From: Saturnia japonica
Lineage: Eukaryota > Arthropoda > Insecta > Lepidoptera > Saturniidae
Assembly (NCBI GenBank): GCA_033032175.1
Contig: CM065324.1
Location: forward strand, 3,286,001-3,350,000
Length of the DNA stretch: 64,000 nucleotides
Reading direction: 5' to 3'
Below the pieces are notes generated by a model. It was given only the letters and a program-made list of their open reading frames with translations. It was not told the DNA's origin and searched no databases. Shown piece by piece: positions 42,101 through 52,215 of this stretch. A program made the translations under genes and the position numbers. Positions within the stretch are counted from its first letter, which is position 1; the number at the start of each line of letters is the position of its first letter.

Positions 42101-42269
42101 AGGCGGCATGATGTTTAAATTGGAGGACGGTTCCTGGTACCTCAGGGGTGTTGTGTCTCTCTCGGTCGCTGCACTGAATGACAACCGCTGCGATCCTAAC
42201 TTTTACGTTATCTTCACCGACGTAGCTAAGCTTTTACCATGGATAAAAGCCAATGTATTTGATTATTAA
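30178..42269 (+). CDS. gd-like serine protease 2, complete
   Basis: Nine coding exons (30178-30180, 31656-31862, 32724-33037, 33389-33425, 33726-33827, 35668-35844, 39013-39180, 40208-40364, 42073-42269) join in frame into 453 codons plus TAA. Order: signal peptide 1-17, GD_N domain about 24-130 (Cys25, Cys127), Ser/Thr/Pro linker 131-187, S1A protease 190-453. Catalytic His244 (SAAHC), Asp298 (HDISIM) and Ser397 (NGDSGGG) are all present. The S1-pocket residue six before the Ser is Ser391, not Asp, so trypsin-like cleavage after Lys/Arg is not expected. Cys190 probably bonds Cys318, tying pro-region to protease. Family role: extracellular cascade protease, in Drosophila upstream of Toll in dorsal-ventral patterning; the job here may be that or immunity. 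One intron is GC-AG. Confidence 0.9.
30895..31026 (+). pseudogene. LINE fragment (ORF2 C-terminal 'RWFGHV' block)
   Basis: An uninterrupted frame reads [17 protein letters not shown] and then GRGRPRR, the tail block of RTE/Jockey-type and related LINE polyproteins. Short and truncated; in gd-like 2 intron 1. Confidence 0.65.
31084..31560 (-). pseudogene. possible decayed coding remnant, unidentified
   Basis: On the minus strand, overlapping frames look like one basic, coiled protein broken by shifts: an upstream piece with [20 protein letters not shown] and a downstream piece with [19 protein letters not shown] that ends KRAKTRLR and a stop at 31084. The pieces need at least two frame changes. 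I do not recognise the protein. A processed pseudogene is one reading, chance another. Confidence 0.25.
31656..31862 (+). CDS. gd-like 2, exon 2: signal core and first GD_N half
   Basis: Starts after tttacag at 31655 and ends CTT GGT before GTGAGT. Residues 2-70. Holds the signal core, Cys25 and the pattern [19 protein letters not shown] shared with the paralogues. Confidence 0.9.
32200..32425 (+). repeat. LINE-tail-like repeat in gd-like 2 intron 2
   Basis: 'gaatcaaaattggttcagcc', 'gacacgcaggtacacacg' and 'ttataacatcccttttttaagc' resemble the 3' end of RTE-like elements of moths. Confidence 0.45.
32724..33037 (+). CDS. gd-like 2, exon 3: second GD_N half and linker, GC donor
   Basis: Starts after tcttcttcag with AAT TGG ATC GGC and ends CCG CCA AG before GCAAGT. 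The donor is GC rather than GT; the surrounding AG|GCAAGT is a perfect match to the known GC-donor consensus, and phase 2 matches the same junction in both paralogues. Residues 71-174. The linker is Thr/Ser/Pro-rich ([14 protein letters not shown]). Confidence 0.9.
33185..33340 (+). repeat. family G SINE, copy 2 (5'-truncated)
   Basis: Shares 'cgtagcatggtggtggg', 'taatgcccgcctggctagc' and 'gttccggtagctgcacttga' with the copies near 59.3 and 62.4 kb. Confidence 0.6.
33389..33425 (+). CDS. gd-like 2, 37-bp exon 4
   Basis: Preceded by tttttcacag and followed by GTGAGT. Its first base completes a Ser codon with exon 3; it adds [12 protein letters not shown] and restores phase 0. The matching exon of gd-like 3 (59584-59635) is 52 bp with the same phases. 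Confidence 0.8.
33726..33827 (+). CDS. gd-like 2, exon 5: activation region
   Basis: Residues 188-221. Has Cys190, then [20 protein letters not shown]. By spacing to the invariant GxWPW, the new N terminus after activation would be VVLG at Val200, with Leu199 as the residue before the cut, instead of the usual Arg/Lys before IVGG. gd-like 3 has Leu at the same place. Confidence 0.88.
33985..34130 (+). repeat. tRNA-derived SINE fragment (family F-like)
   Basis: 'gagaggtcgcaggtttgatc' is a B-box-like tRNA stretch, followed by 'gcgatgagggtatttgtgtg'. In gd-like 2 intron 5. Confidence 0.5.
34487..34835 (-). pseudogene. Jockey-type reverse transcriptase fragment
   Basis: Minus-strand frame with [33 protein letters not shown] and [17 protein letters not shown], the thumb and C-terminal blocks of Jockey-like ORF2. 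A deletion shortens the part after SSTFN, and a shifted frame continues with YRTHFGECA. In gd-like 2 intron 5. Confidence 0.8.
35668..35844 (+). CDS. gd-like 2, exon 6: catalytic His
   Basis: Residues 222-280. [19 protein letters not shown] holds the His-loop disulphide and His244, followed by VFLGKHNL. Same length (177 bp) and phase as gd-like 3 exon 63365-63541. Confidence 0.92.
36035..36679 (+). repeat. MITE with GAAGTGAAACTTC terminal inverted repeats
   Basis: GAAGTGAAACTTCTTTAT at 36035-36052 is matched in reverse by TAAAGAAGTTTCACTTC at 36663-36679. About 645 bp of AT-rich, non-coding DNA lies between. Related ends occur at 25243-25257 and near 32495. Confidence 0.65.
36720..37035 (-). 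repeat. family E repeats, two in tandem
   Basis: Two consecutive minus copies (about 36720-36860 and 36861-37035) share 'tctctacttggggcagt', 'cttgtgttgtgt' and 'gtagg.tttc.ggag'. The second is cut by the solo LTR and goes on at 38105-38150. Confidence 0.65.
37036..38099 (+). mobile_element. solo LTR, second copy (1064 bp), inserted in a family E repeat
   Basis: Termini TGTTGGGTACGC and GTCGCCAACA, flanked by ATATG on both sides (37031-37035 and 38100-38104), a perfect 5-bp duplication. It splits a family E copy: 'cctatggtatt' stops at the left end and the rest ('ggta...catcaggcggg') continues right of it. It is longer than the copy at 22333 mainly through an inner tandem repeat. No gag or pol is left. 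Confidence 0.87.
37311..37471 (+). repeat. 44-48 bp tandem repeat inside the solo LTR, four units
   Basis: CGTAGTGGCGCTAGTGTCGA recurs at 37311, 37359, 37407 and 37451, separated by similar 'gttccgatgaattcc' spacers. The other LTR copy lacks it, so it grew in this copy. Confidence 0.9.
38150..38640. other. C-rich stretch in gd-like 2 intron, unassigned
   Basis: 38300-38500 is pyrimidine- and C-rich, with 'ccgcgcttcgcgcac', in an AT-rich intron. Open frames on both strands show no domain. Probably a transposon remnant. Confidence 0.3.
38742..39040 (+). repeat. 45-bp tandem repeat duplicating the acceptor of gd-like 2 exon 7
   Basis: About seven units, with GTTGC starts at 38753, 38798, (38840, decayed), (38871), 38916, 38961 and 39006. 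Each unit covers the 3' end of the intron, the AG, and the first ~23 bases of exon 7; only the last unit is the real exon start at 39013. Upstream units end the copied exon piece in CCTTAA, so reading into them meets a stop. Confidence 0.9.
39013..39180 (+). CDS. gd-like 2, exon 7: catalytic Asp
   Basis: Residues 281-336, acceptor ggttgcag, donor GTATGA. Has [17 protein letters not shown] with Asp298, then RVQPACLWP with Cys318, the partner of the pro-region Cys190. Confidence 0.9.
40208..40364 (+). CDS. gd-like 2, exon 8
   Basis: Residues 337-389 (last codon split). [16 protein letters not shown] is the conserved GWG strand; Cys in ETCLRS and in [10 protein letters not shown] follow. Donor GTAAGT at 40365, phase 1. 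Confidence 0.9.
40490..40645. repeat. family H repeat, copy 2
   Basis: 'cctttcctcgttctttactc', 'cagcagggtgcaccacgtg' match 22060-22140. In the last intron of gd-like 2. Confidence 0.5.
42073..42269 (+). CDS. gd-like 2, last exon: catalytic Ser
   Basis: Starts after tataatcag; the split Gly codon joins. [20 protein letters not shown] holds Ser397; [15 protein letters not shown] is the C-terminal helix. TAA at 42267-42269, overlapped by an ATTAAA (42265-42270) that could act as a poly(A) signal only if cleavage followed closely. Confidence 0.93.
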
Positions 42270-42301
42270 ATTACATTACAAAATCGACAATCGTTTTCCT
42301 T

Positions 42302-42720
42302 TTATTTACCTTCTTCACTTTGGCGCCACTTCCATGAGCGAGAATATCGCTGCGAGTCTGTCCTGCTGTCGTTAGGGTCTTCACGAGACGACTGTTCTTC
42401 TGCCTGCGTAGCGTCGAGACGCGTGTCCATAACAAGTTGTTTTCTTGAAAAGAGCTCAATTTGGTGACAGGCAAGAGCGAAATCAGAAGTGTCAATAGTT
42501 ATGTTTTGCGGCGAGTGTGCTGCGATCAGGTCGTGTCTCGAGCGCGCTGTGGGTGCACAGCGAGTCGTTGGCGTTTTCCTCGACAATGTCACTCGTCGCA
42601 TGTGGGGATGTTCATAGAGTTGTTATAGAATGAAGTGAAAGGAAGATAATATCGCCGCTATAAACTCGCTCGTGGAGGTGGCGACTTAGTCATTTTTGAC
42701 ACTAAGTTTTAGTGAATCGA
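42302..42720 (-). other. GC-richer open-frame region, possible retroelement ORF1 scrap
   Basis: The 99-codon minus frame 42601-42302 is Arg/Ser/Gln-rich and ends with a usable donor (GAAG before GTAAAT). About 100 bp upstream on the same strand ATG opens MTKSPPPRAS. Other frames hold SDIVEENANDSLCTHSAL, so frameshifts are likely. Codon use is GC-richer than around it. I do not recognise the protein; a gag-like ORF1 is a guess. Confidence 0.3.
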
Positions 42721-42841
42721 AAGAAATTGTAATATTACGACCTTATGAAAGTACAAGGCTGTGCACCACACTTTCAAAAATTTATTCGATCAACCGTTCA
42801 CCGCGCCGCTGTCAACGCAGACGTGTAGCGTATCGTTTTTC

Positions 42842-43040
42842 TCATTTGCCGTACTTGACTACAGCTTGCCAAATTTTTTGACAATCATTGTTACTGCTCC
42901 ACTCCTTACGGTCATAGCATGAAGGTATATAGAGCTTAAAAGGCTTAAAATTCAAACCCATCATGGTAGTTCCAGAGCATTCAGCTACGTTAGCGCGTTC
43001 AAACAATCTATTGAACTTTAAGAATAGGTATAATATTAGT
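42842..43040 (-). CDS. possible terminal exon of an unidentified gene
   Basis: After an acceptor-like 'acctattcttaaag' a minus frame runs about 60 codons to a stop at 42842, with three spaced Cys (ANVAECSGTTMM, IPSCYDRKEW, NNDCQKIW). It reads like protein, but no family comes to mind and no further exons were found. Confidence 0.25.
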
Positions 43041-43834
43041 CTATTATGTAGTTGTAGATAGTAGTTATCACAGAATGTATAAATGAAACACATAAATATG
43101 GCGTGTCGAAACTTATGAATAAAATAACGCATGGAAATCAATTTAAGTCACATGTAAATATTTTTCCAAAAAAGAAAAACAACTTCAATGATTCTGAGAA
43201 GTTCCTTGGTCTATTTTCGAAGTCGAAGGTCCAGTGTCAATAAAATTAACGTCTGTCTACAACACTTTAAATTCCCAAAACTAATATCAATGTATTTAGA
43301 ATAAAAATTACGTAATAACAAACGTCATTCTTTAACACAGATCAATATTAATCATTAAATTAAAATGATCAGATATCGTTATATAGTAAGTCTTGTCAGC
43401 AAAGTAAGTTAGTTATACGTAATTAAATCATTTCAAATAAACCACCTACATACTTCTGTTTATAAGACTTAAAATTTATACGCGTTTAACTTCAGAATTA
43501 AGTTACCGTAACATGCACGTTATTCTACAGAGATTAGTGTTCACCTAATTAAACTAAAATGACCAGATATGGTTTAAAATGGTTAGATACTTTACCTACC
43601 TACGTCTTATTTGTATTGGGAAAATAAAATGTAAGAAAAAATAATGCATCCAGTGTTTCGTCTCCGAGATGAGTCGGCGCAAACGCAAACTAATCAAATC
43701 ACCTGGAAAAATAAGATGGCTGACAAAATATCAAGTGAAATGGGTGAGTGAATGAGCGGGACCGAAATACGACCGGGATCCCCTACTCCAAACACAATCC
43801 TCTATACAAAAGGTAGATGAAACAGAGTCTGTAA

Positions 43835-43990
43835 GTCCCAAGTCTGGTGAAGCTGTAAAAGCCGCAGCGGGGCCCCTAAGGCTAACAGAGTAGTTAGATC
43901 TAAAAAAAAGCCTGTAAGTCTCCTTAGACTAACAGGTTCTTTAACGTTTGAGTCTGTAAGTTTTTTCTCAAACTAACAGGTTCGATAACG
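43835..43990 (-). repeat. family D repeat, copy 4
   Basis: 'cccaagtctggtgaagctgt' and 'gctaacagagtagttag' as at 26920-26990. Confidence 0.5.
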
Positions 43991-44089
43991 CTTGTAATTT
44001 TAGGGTCGTTAAAAATTCTTACAGCATTTAAATTGCACACTACTTTTTGGTGTTTTACGGTAACCTCCATCTCAGGACGAACTAAAGAT

Positions 44090-44190
44090 TTATCTAAGTC
44101 TTTGCCGTATCTTGAAACTCTGGATCCATCTCCCGGCCAATGTGTTCCCTCCTGCTTACAACATCGGATCCTTCAAGGTAACGTAAAGAC
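44090..44190 (+). pseudogene. Jockey-type LINE scrap
   Basis: One frame reads VFPPAYNIGSFK, the block also seen at 19754-20050. Too short to classify further. Confidence 0.45.
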
Positions 44191-44249
44191 ATATTTATCT
44201 TTAAGTAGTCGTCGTAGTGTTTCGATTATAATGCAGTAAACATCCAGGA

Positions 44250-45320
44250 CAGTGCGGTCAATACAATTTGCTGAGCTAGTTTAAAAAAATATGGGTGTAA
44301 GTATTCTCATGGTAAGCATACAGATGAAGCATATAATAACTTTAAAAATTTAATAGGAGTGGTCACCCAATTATTTACCAATAATCTTTGGCTTAAATAT
44401 CAAAGATCTATTAAATTCTGATTATTATTTACAACGCATAAATTAGAAGGTCAATCATATTTGGAAACAGAAAATTGTATCCGTGAATCACCTGTAGCCA
44501 ACTATAAACTACTTTCTTGAAAATGAACTATAAAATAAGCTTATTAAAGCTTAAAGCGAAACTATCAAGATGAGATGATACAATCTGCTTAAGTTTTCCG
44601 GTAGCTGAATTTGAAACATAAAATCTGCTACACAAAGTTGAATTTCGAGAGTGTGGGTGTATTTCGTTTGTAATATATCAGATCAGACTAACGCTTCCAT
44701 CCGTCTTCGAACATCGATGAGAGATTACTACTTCGTATAGTGCTGCCGTATATTATTATCGATTTTTTTGTATTAATTAAATATAAGAAGCATTAAGAAT
44801 ATTAATTTAAATTTTCTGTGTTATTTAATGTACATTAAGAAATCTGTGGCTCTGTACACGTAATTTTTTCTTATTTCTTACATTCTCGAATATTACATTG
44901 AAAAAGGATTTTGTCTGTGTCGAGTTAAAACTAATAAAAATTTATGAAATTTTGTACTCGGTAATTTTGTCATTCCTCATCTGACAGACTATAAAAATAT
45001 CAAGAAAACCTTTAGAAATCATATAATATGTATAAAACTGGAAATGAGAGCTGCAGAAATTACTTCGCAAAAAACGCGTGCGCAACCGCGGGCACAGCTA
45101 GTTGAAGTAATTTAATTATATAAAATTAAAGAAATAGAAACTATGTACTACAATGTAATTATATATAAACGATACATTAGTATATTAAAGAAAACAGCAT
45201 TATAACCGTTCCCCAATCAATTACCGCACACTGAGCACAGGGAACAACTCAACATTAGTGTTTTATTAAAAATATATTTATGAAGGTTTATTATATATTT
45301 AAATAACGTATGCACAAAAA
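44250..45320. other. spacer, nothing assigned
   Basis: AT-rich. A short end of a family A-like repeat (complement of CTAGCTGTGCCCGCGGTTGC) sits at about 45075-45105. Confidence 0.35.
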
Positions 45321-45369
45321 GAGGTAATTGGATGTTTTGGATGTATTAGGTACATCGGTCGATGTTTTT

Positions 45370-45815
45370 TGTTTTTTTCGAACTGACTATACTGTTTTGT
45401 TAGCCTTATGGGCCAGGGAGCAATTAGAGCAGCGATATGAAATTTATCATGGATTTCTCATAAATATTAGTTCCCTGTCTATGAAATTCCCGTTTTATAT
45501 AGAAATATTTCTTTTAATATACGTAAAAAGTATATTTTTAATTAGTCGAAGTACTGCCTCATTGGACTTTTAACTTTTCCCTTGTAAATAGCATGATTAC
45601 ACCCACAGGATAGCGATTTTACCAACAGGTTCGGAACCCAGGAATTAGAGGCTTTCACTGCTTCATCAGGCTTGGGGGCGAGCCCCGAAGTCACCCAACC
45701 GCTAAAGTGAGGATCAAGTTCAAGAGTGCCTAAATGACAGAATCTTGGTTTGGGCTGTTGTTGTACTTACATGCGAATATGTTGCGATTTGACTAATTCC
45801 CTATCAGTATGATCG
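45370..45815 (+). repeat. family D repeat, copy 5 (longest)
   Basis: 'actgactatactg..ttagcct', 'caggcttgggggcgagcc', 'cttggtttgggctgttgt', 'gatttgactaattccctatc'. It carries an internal AT-rich insert at about 45440-45600 relative to copy 2. Confidence 0.5.
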
Positions 45816-46270
45816 GCCGATTTGTTGGTTAACCACGAAAGCTTTTAACATTGTTAGCACAATAAAGTTTTAAAATTATTGACCCGCCGAAATTGGTTTA
45901 GATATTAAAATAAATAACTAAATTTATCGTTACTGGTCTAATAAAATGTTTTGTCGATATTGGTTAACAATTCTTACATCTCTATGAATATCGACATCTG
46001 ATAATAGGCGAAGGAGATCCTTCGGTTGCGGTTAAATGGGATAATTGTATTAAATTGTTTCGATTGTATTTTATAAAAAAAATCATTACTAATAGCTTTT
46101 CTGCTTTGATGACATTTTTCAGTATTTTATGTACTATTAGTGATAATAGCATCTATCAAAATAAAATTTTCTGGGTACAATTTAGGTACTTCCGCGGTAC
46201 CTACGATGTTTTTTTACGTATCAATTTATTGTAAAGAGCGGACGCTTCGTCCAATCTTTTTATTTTACAC

Positions 46271-46670
46271 TAGCTGGTACTCGCGACTTCGTCTGCGTAT
46301 CATTGGATGTACACAGATCGATCTCGGAACACGACAAACCAAAAGAAAATCATACATGGGTTTATCACTGTTTGTATGGTATTGCCATTATATGCCAATA
46401 CGATCCAACACATCAACCGTCCCAATAAAACTTACAATAACTTACAACAACAAACATACAAACTTTACATTTATTATATTTGTAGGATAACACTGGTTAA
46501 ACTATGACTTTTACTGGGATAAAAAGTACCCTATGTATTATTGCAGCTCATAGACTATCTGTCTGCCAAATTTCATTCAAATCATCTAAAAATCCAAACA
46601 TACGCACTTTCACATTTATTATATTTACCCTGCAATACGCATTGTGCATCTGTAAAATTATTTTTCATTT
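46271..46670 (+). repeat. MINE/Helitron-like head-motif repeat
   Basis: Begins 'ctagctggtactcgcgactt' and 'cgtctgcgt', continues with 'ataaaaagtaccctatgta' and 'ctgccaaatttcattcaaat', the order typical of a very common lepidopteran repeat. Its open frame is spurious. Confidence 0.65.
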
Positions 46671-46984
46671 GAATAACTACAATACGAGATAAAAATTTAC
46701 AACATATAAACAAACTTTTTTCATTTATTAATACCATACATTATATTAAATATCACAGATAAAGACATAATGTAATAAAATATTATTAAATTGAACTGTT
46801 TTCAAAAAATAACATTTAAAATATTTAATCAAATTAATTGTATTTTTCCATCAATTAATAAATTTAAAAAATCAATTAGCCAATAGGCGGCTTTCTACTT
46901 ATATTTTACGATAATTTTACGAATTTATGCTTTTTACTTATAATCAAAGTTTGCAGCAAGTTTATACGAAAATCCTCAAGAATG

Positions 46985-47488
46985 TATGAAGTAGCTGTGC
47001 CCGTGGTTTCGCTCACGTGGACTACACAATGCCGTCGATCGGGCACACGCGCGAATATTGATGCCCGGCTCTGGCTATTTTAAAGACAAAAATGGAAGAG
47101 ACATATACTCTCACTGACTTTTTTGATGGTCTTTTTAATGTCTACAACTCTAAAATACATTAATTTGTTATATCTCGTATGGTTTACTCAGCGTAAACCA
47201 TTTAAGCGCCAGAATTGATTCATCATAACCATTTTTTTTTTCGTGGACCCTAATTCTTTTTGTAAAACAAAAGTAGCCTAAGTTACTTCTTAAAAATCAG
47301 CTATCTACCAGTGAAATTACCCTCAAAATCGCTCCAACCGTTTCGAAGATTACCTGGAACAAACAGACAGATTAAAATTAAAATTTTTTTTTTTGTTATA
47401 GGTATCGAATATACTTTCATATGCATTTGGTAAAAACTGTTATTTTTACATTACAAACAGACACTGCAACTTTATTAATTGTATAGAT
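46985..47488 (+). repeat. family A repeat, copy 7
   Basis: Head AGCTGTGCCCGTGGTTTCGC to tail 'tttattaattgtatagat'. Confidence 0.7.
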
Positions 47489-47939
47489 ATAAGTAGATGA
47501 AACGAATAAATAAGGGAGATAGAAAAAATAATCTGTTATATTTTGTAAAGAAAATAAATAGCAATTTTAATCTTTAGGGATTCTGGAAAATTGGATTTTA
47601 GAAGATAAGTTACTGCATCATGGGTTTGTTGCTGACAGTATTCAAAATATGTCGTTTTACTATATACCTAGTATCTTATGGCGACATTTCACGAGCTTAG
47701 TATTTGTCATTAGTACTAATCGCTTAATATTATATTAACCTGCTTAGTGACAAGTAACTGTTTACACTTTGGCGTATCTTTGGTAGTTGTAATCCAACAT
47801 TCACTCGAAATGGAACAACGCCTCCTTATTTTGCACAGTGTGTTCTTATCACTAAACACTTGCCATGGCTGTTCACACGGTTAAATCTAAAAATCTATAT
47901 AATAGTAGCTAAGACTAACAACTATAGGGGGAAAACAAG

Positions 47940-48135
47940 GATACTGCTCACCTGGACGTAGCCTATGGACGCTTGCAATACCATAGGTATCACGAACGCG
48001 TTGCCGACCGGGAACTCCACTATCCCAAAGAGCTCTGGAAACCTTACTCACCGAAGGAACACTACACAAGCTTATTTGATTGCGATTTTCTGTACGGTAG
48101 AGTTATTCCACCAGTCGGACTGGTCCAAGTATTTT
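47940..48135 (+). repeat. family E repeat, copy 4
   Basis: 'gcctatggacgcttgcaat', 'accataggtatcac', 'gagctctggaaacctt'. A minus-strand open frame here is spurious. Confidence 0.65.
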
Positions 48136-51100
48136 ATTAAACCATAAATCGATCTAAATTAATGAAAACCCCAACAGAAGTACTATATAGGTATATATGT
48201 AGTTATGCATAGGTGAATTTGCATTCCTAACTCCTAGGGACTTAATCGAAATCCTACTAATAATAAATCTTAAACGTAGCTGTTATAAGGTATAATACTG
48301 ATTGTTACAAGTGTCTTTCTGTGTCAATAAACTCTGAAAGTTCTGGTCTGTTTCAAATAACCAATAGCAGCTCAGAATAAATGTATCCCGCCTCTTTTAT
48401 AGATACGTCAAATGTTCAAATACCTTCCTTGTAAACCTGTGTACCTTCATTGGTAAACTATATAAATTTGGTATGTTTATATAATCAGTGAATTAGGGTT
48501 ACAAAAAAAAAGAATATGAGAAAAGGTTTGATCCCGAATACTTGTAAGCAATAATAATGTGATTAATTATGGGTTTACAAATATTCACTTCAAAGGTGCT
48601 TTCAATTTACACTGATAAAGCTGTACTCACGATTTCGCAGTATTTTGGATGAGGAGAGGACGAGAGACTAAGGAAAAGTAATATTATTGCCTTCTCTAGA
48701 AGTATTTGGAACTTTACAGATACTATCTTCAAGTTGTTCGTTAAAAAATACCAGCACATATTTTTCCAAACAGTGTGTTATCCATTGTGCAATAGTATTT
48801 GTGTTAAGTATCTGCGAGTCAAGTTAAGCAGTTTTCAGTTTACACACACACTGCTTTAGCTAGCCATTTGTCCTTGTATACCGTTGCACATGGCTTACAA
48901 AGTTTTTGTTTTTTATTCATGCTAATATTATTGTTATTCTTTACTAATTTACTGGTTCGCCCCTCGGCTTCACCTATGTTAAATTTATTTGAGCAACTCT
49001 CCACAACGCTGCTGGCAACGCACCTCTGTAGCTTTAAAATCAAGAATAATATTAGTATAAATTTTATTTGAAACTTGCTATTTAAGTTCTTGTCCCTTAC
49101 TTCTTCCTACCGTCGCCCCTACTGTCAAAATCCATGATCAAAAAATTATATATTTCTAGTACTTCAAATTATTCACTGAAGAGACGATTTGAAACGTAAT
49201 ATTTATTTTCATTGTGTAGCTACCGATAACGAGGATATTATATAATTATATGAAGCATTTTGCATTACACTCAACTTTACCAATCCAGGTAAATGCTAAT
49301 GGTTAATAAACAAATTACAGGTTTACTTATGTCGGTTAGTATCTAATAAGGTAAAAAATTCTTTGATTTATGACGACACCAATGAACAGACAAACAATAA
49401 ACGGACACACATTTGTGTGTCTTATCTAAGTAGCACTATATAATATGGATGGAACACTGGATAAGGGTAAGAACAAAAAACCGGTACGTGTTTCTATCTG
49501 TTCCTATCGGTAAAAATCTGGTTTGAGATTATAGCGTGAAAAATAACCAGTCCGATGACGTTGTTAAGGCCTGGCAGACTTCTAAAAAATTATGGAGGAC
49601 TTTAATATGATTAAAAGTAGATTATTTCCGTATGATTCCTGTGGTTTATTGCTAATGGAATGATTTTAGGTACCAACAGTGATTTAGACTTCAATTCAGC
49701 TATACGCAATTTTTTTTCAGTTATAATTCTTTTGGTGCGTTTAGTGGAACTGGAGATTAAAATTGAAAGCCGCACGCGTCGTGTTACGGAAGTACATACA
49801 ATATTTATTTTTATTTTTATCAAATTGAATCAATATTTATTTATGATAAACTATTTTTATATAATAAAAAAAATATAAAAAATTAATTTTCGTTATTATT
49901 TTATGATGGTTAATTTTATTGTTGTCGGAACGCGGGTTAAGTGTTTTTTTATTAAACAATATACCATATTATATTGTGTACTCTCGTAATTTAACTATTA
50001 CACGGGTCGGGTTAAAAAGTATTATAAAGCTTTGGTTGATATTTTCAGATTTACAAAAAAATGCGATTTAAAAAATTCAATTTCTTAAAAAAAATATTTG
50101 TTTCCGCAGTGTAGAATCTGAACTCTATGGTAGCGATTCTAAAACTGAGCCAAAGCTTTTAATGAGTTTATCGCATTCGTATCACGTGAAAGTGACACAA
50201 ATGATTTAAAAAAAAAATCTTTTCGGAGCCAAGTATTATAGGTTTGTTTTGGAATGAAAATAGCTCTGTTAAATTAGCTCTTCGTATTAATATTAACATG
50301 GGGCGCATCGGATTTTTCGATTTCCCATAGAAATTACAAGGGAAAAGTAATTTTTGCTCCTTTTAAATTTTGTAACTATGTATCTATACATCATACAGGA
50401 GAGCTCTATATAATATATATTTTTGTAGAAAATTATACGGTCTACAAGAAAGGGTTGAAATCATTTTTTGATACATCTTTGTGTAATTTCACGTGCATGG
50501 AATACTTTTCTAATGTTTAGAGTTCAAACAATACTTTAATAAGATTGTGGCTCTCTTGTTAAAACTATCCAGGGAGTCATTGTTGCAACTTAAAATGTAT
50601 GCTTCATTTTAATTTATTAATAAGTAAATTATAAGTCACTTGAGCACAATAACCGAACTGTATCACGCAAAAAGCTAATAATATTAGATAATCTGAATAA
50701 CAGGAATTTATGAATTAAAATTAAAACCACATTATGACAGATCAAAATCCTGCCACAAACTACTAAAAGCAGACTTTCTTCTGAATAATAAAATTTCATA
50801 ATAACTACGACATTTGTAGCGACTTTAGTGATGTCCTTCGGGAGTAATTTGTCACCCGTGACTCGCAAGTTTCGGGTCTGAGGCGGCGCGGTGTTGCCGC
50901 GATAACGCTGCCAATTTACGTTCTGACAGGATTATGAAGTTTATCGTTGCGGAGCCATCTTCAATGAGCATGTGTAAACTTGGAGTTTGATCGTCAAGTA
51001 TATTTTTATAAGTGTACGTCAGATGATGGTGTGATGGCTGGCATAGTTGAAATAAAGACGCTCAATGTTAGTTTGTATGGACACTAAATTATCCAGGGTT

Positions 51101-51940
51101 CTCTATAATTTTTACTTTTGTTTACTTTTTATTTTTGTTTTGTTTTTTTCAGTGTTTCTAAATCGTTGTCAACAAACAATTACATGACAAATAATTACCC
51201 TTTTTTTATTTCACGATAGTTAGGTTGTAAAGAAAATGAGATTACCAACGTTACTTACATATATTTTACCATAATTTCCGGGAAAATATTTAATTATAAT
51301 CTAGCAGCACTGTTGGTAGTTTTGTAACAAATAACACGCAAAATAATATCATAATATGCTTTGTGACGATAAACCTATGAAACGAAATCTGTCATCCTTT
51401 CTTGTTTTCGAGAAGAATTTTTATTTTAAAGCTGGCATTTTTTTTATAATAAAATAAAACGGTATGCTGACCTTGCATGACGTTTCCTTTCAAAATTAAC
51501 ACAATTGAATACTAATATGGTCCTTTTTCGTGTTCTGGCAGGCTCCATAGAATCCGCCTTTTTCTCAAATTTGTAGCCGCAGCATACAAAGCAGTCAACC
51601 CATTTTAATGTTATGAACCACGAATGTCGTAAAAAGCCAACTACAAGCTGTTACAATATAAACTTGTAAACAGCGTGTATTTACAGGTGTATAAAACGTG
51701 ACCTGTGGTTACGTGCAATATTGCCGATTTGCAGCGGCCTTTTTTAAACTTAATAACAACTTTTCATGTGGTTATTTGTTATTTTTGCTTTTACATATGT
51801 ATTTTTGTTTTGTTTATTCTTTAAGCGGGTTTTGTCGGACTGTTATGACTTTATAATGAAATTATATATTTGAGATAGAGGTAAACAAACTTACTTAGTT
51901 TACTTAGTAACGTTTTTTTTAATATCTTTGTAGGTTACCA
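48136..51940. other. AT-rich spacer with one MITE scrap
   Basis: No exon or RNA gene recognised. A diverged family I copy is at about 50530-50770 ('aagattgtggctctcttgtt', 'ataagtcacttgagcacaat'). Confidence 0.35.
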
Positions 51941-52004
51941 TGTGACTCAAAATAGAATGGCTCACAAGTGCATCTGCTGGATGACATTTATGTGTGTTTG
52001 GCTA

Positions 52005-52215
52005 AAGATTTTCAATTTGAGAGTAGGAGTCAGCCGGATAGTCATTAGAAAATGCTCTACCACCATGCTATGGTTTCATCATGATTATTTCCTTTACCGA
52101 AAGTCCAGGCTCATTGCAGGGATTCGAACTCATGTATGTCGATCGAAGCGGTATCCGTACACTCTACCACGAAGCCATCGTTGCTTCAATTTGTTGCCAA
52201 AAATGGTCAATACAG
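52005..52215 (-). repeat. family G SINE, copy 3
   Basis: 'ccaccatgctatggtttcat', 'cctttaccgaaagtccaggc', and a tRNA-like head on the minus strand with B box (complement of 'gggattcgaactc'). Confidence 0.65.

Noticed and set aside
46140..46490. 116-codon open frame as a gene
   Set aside because: Overlaps a common head-motif repeat; the translation has no recognisable domain.
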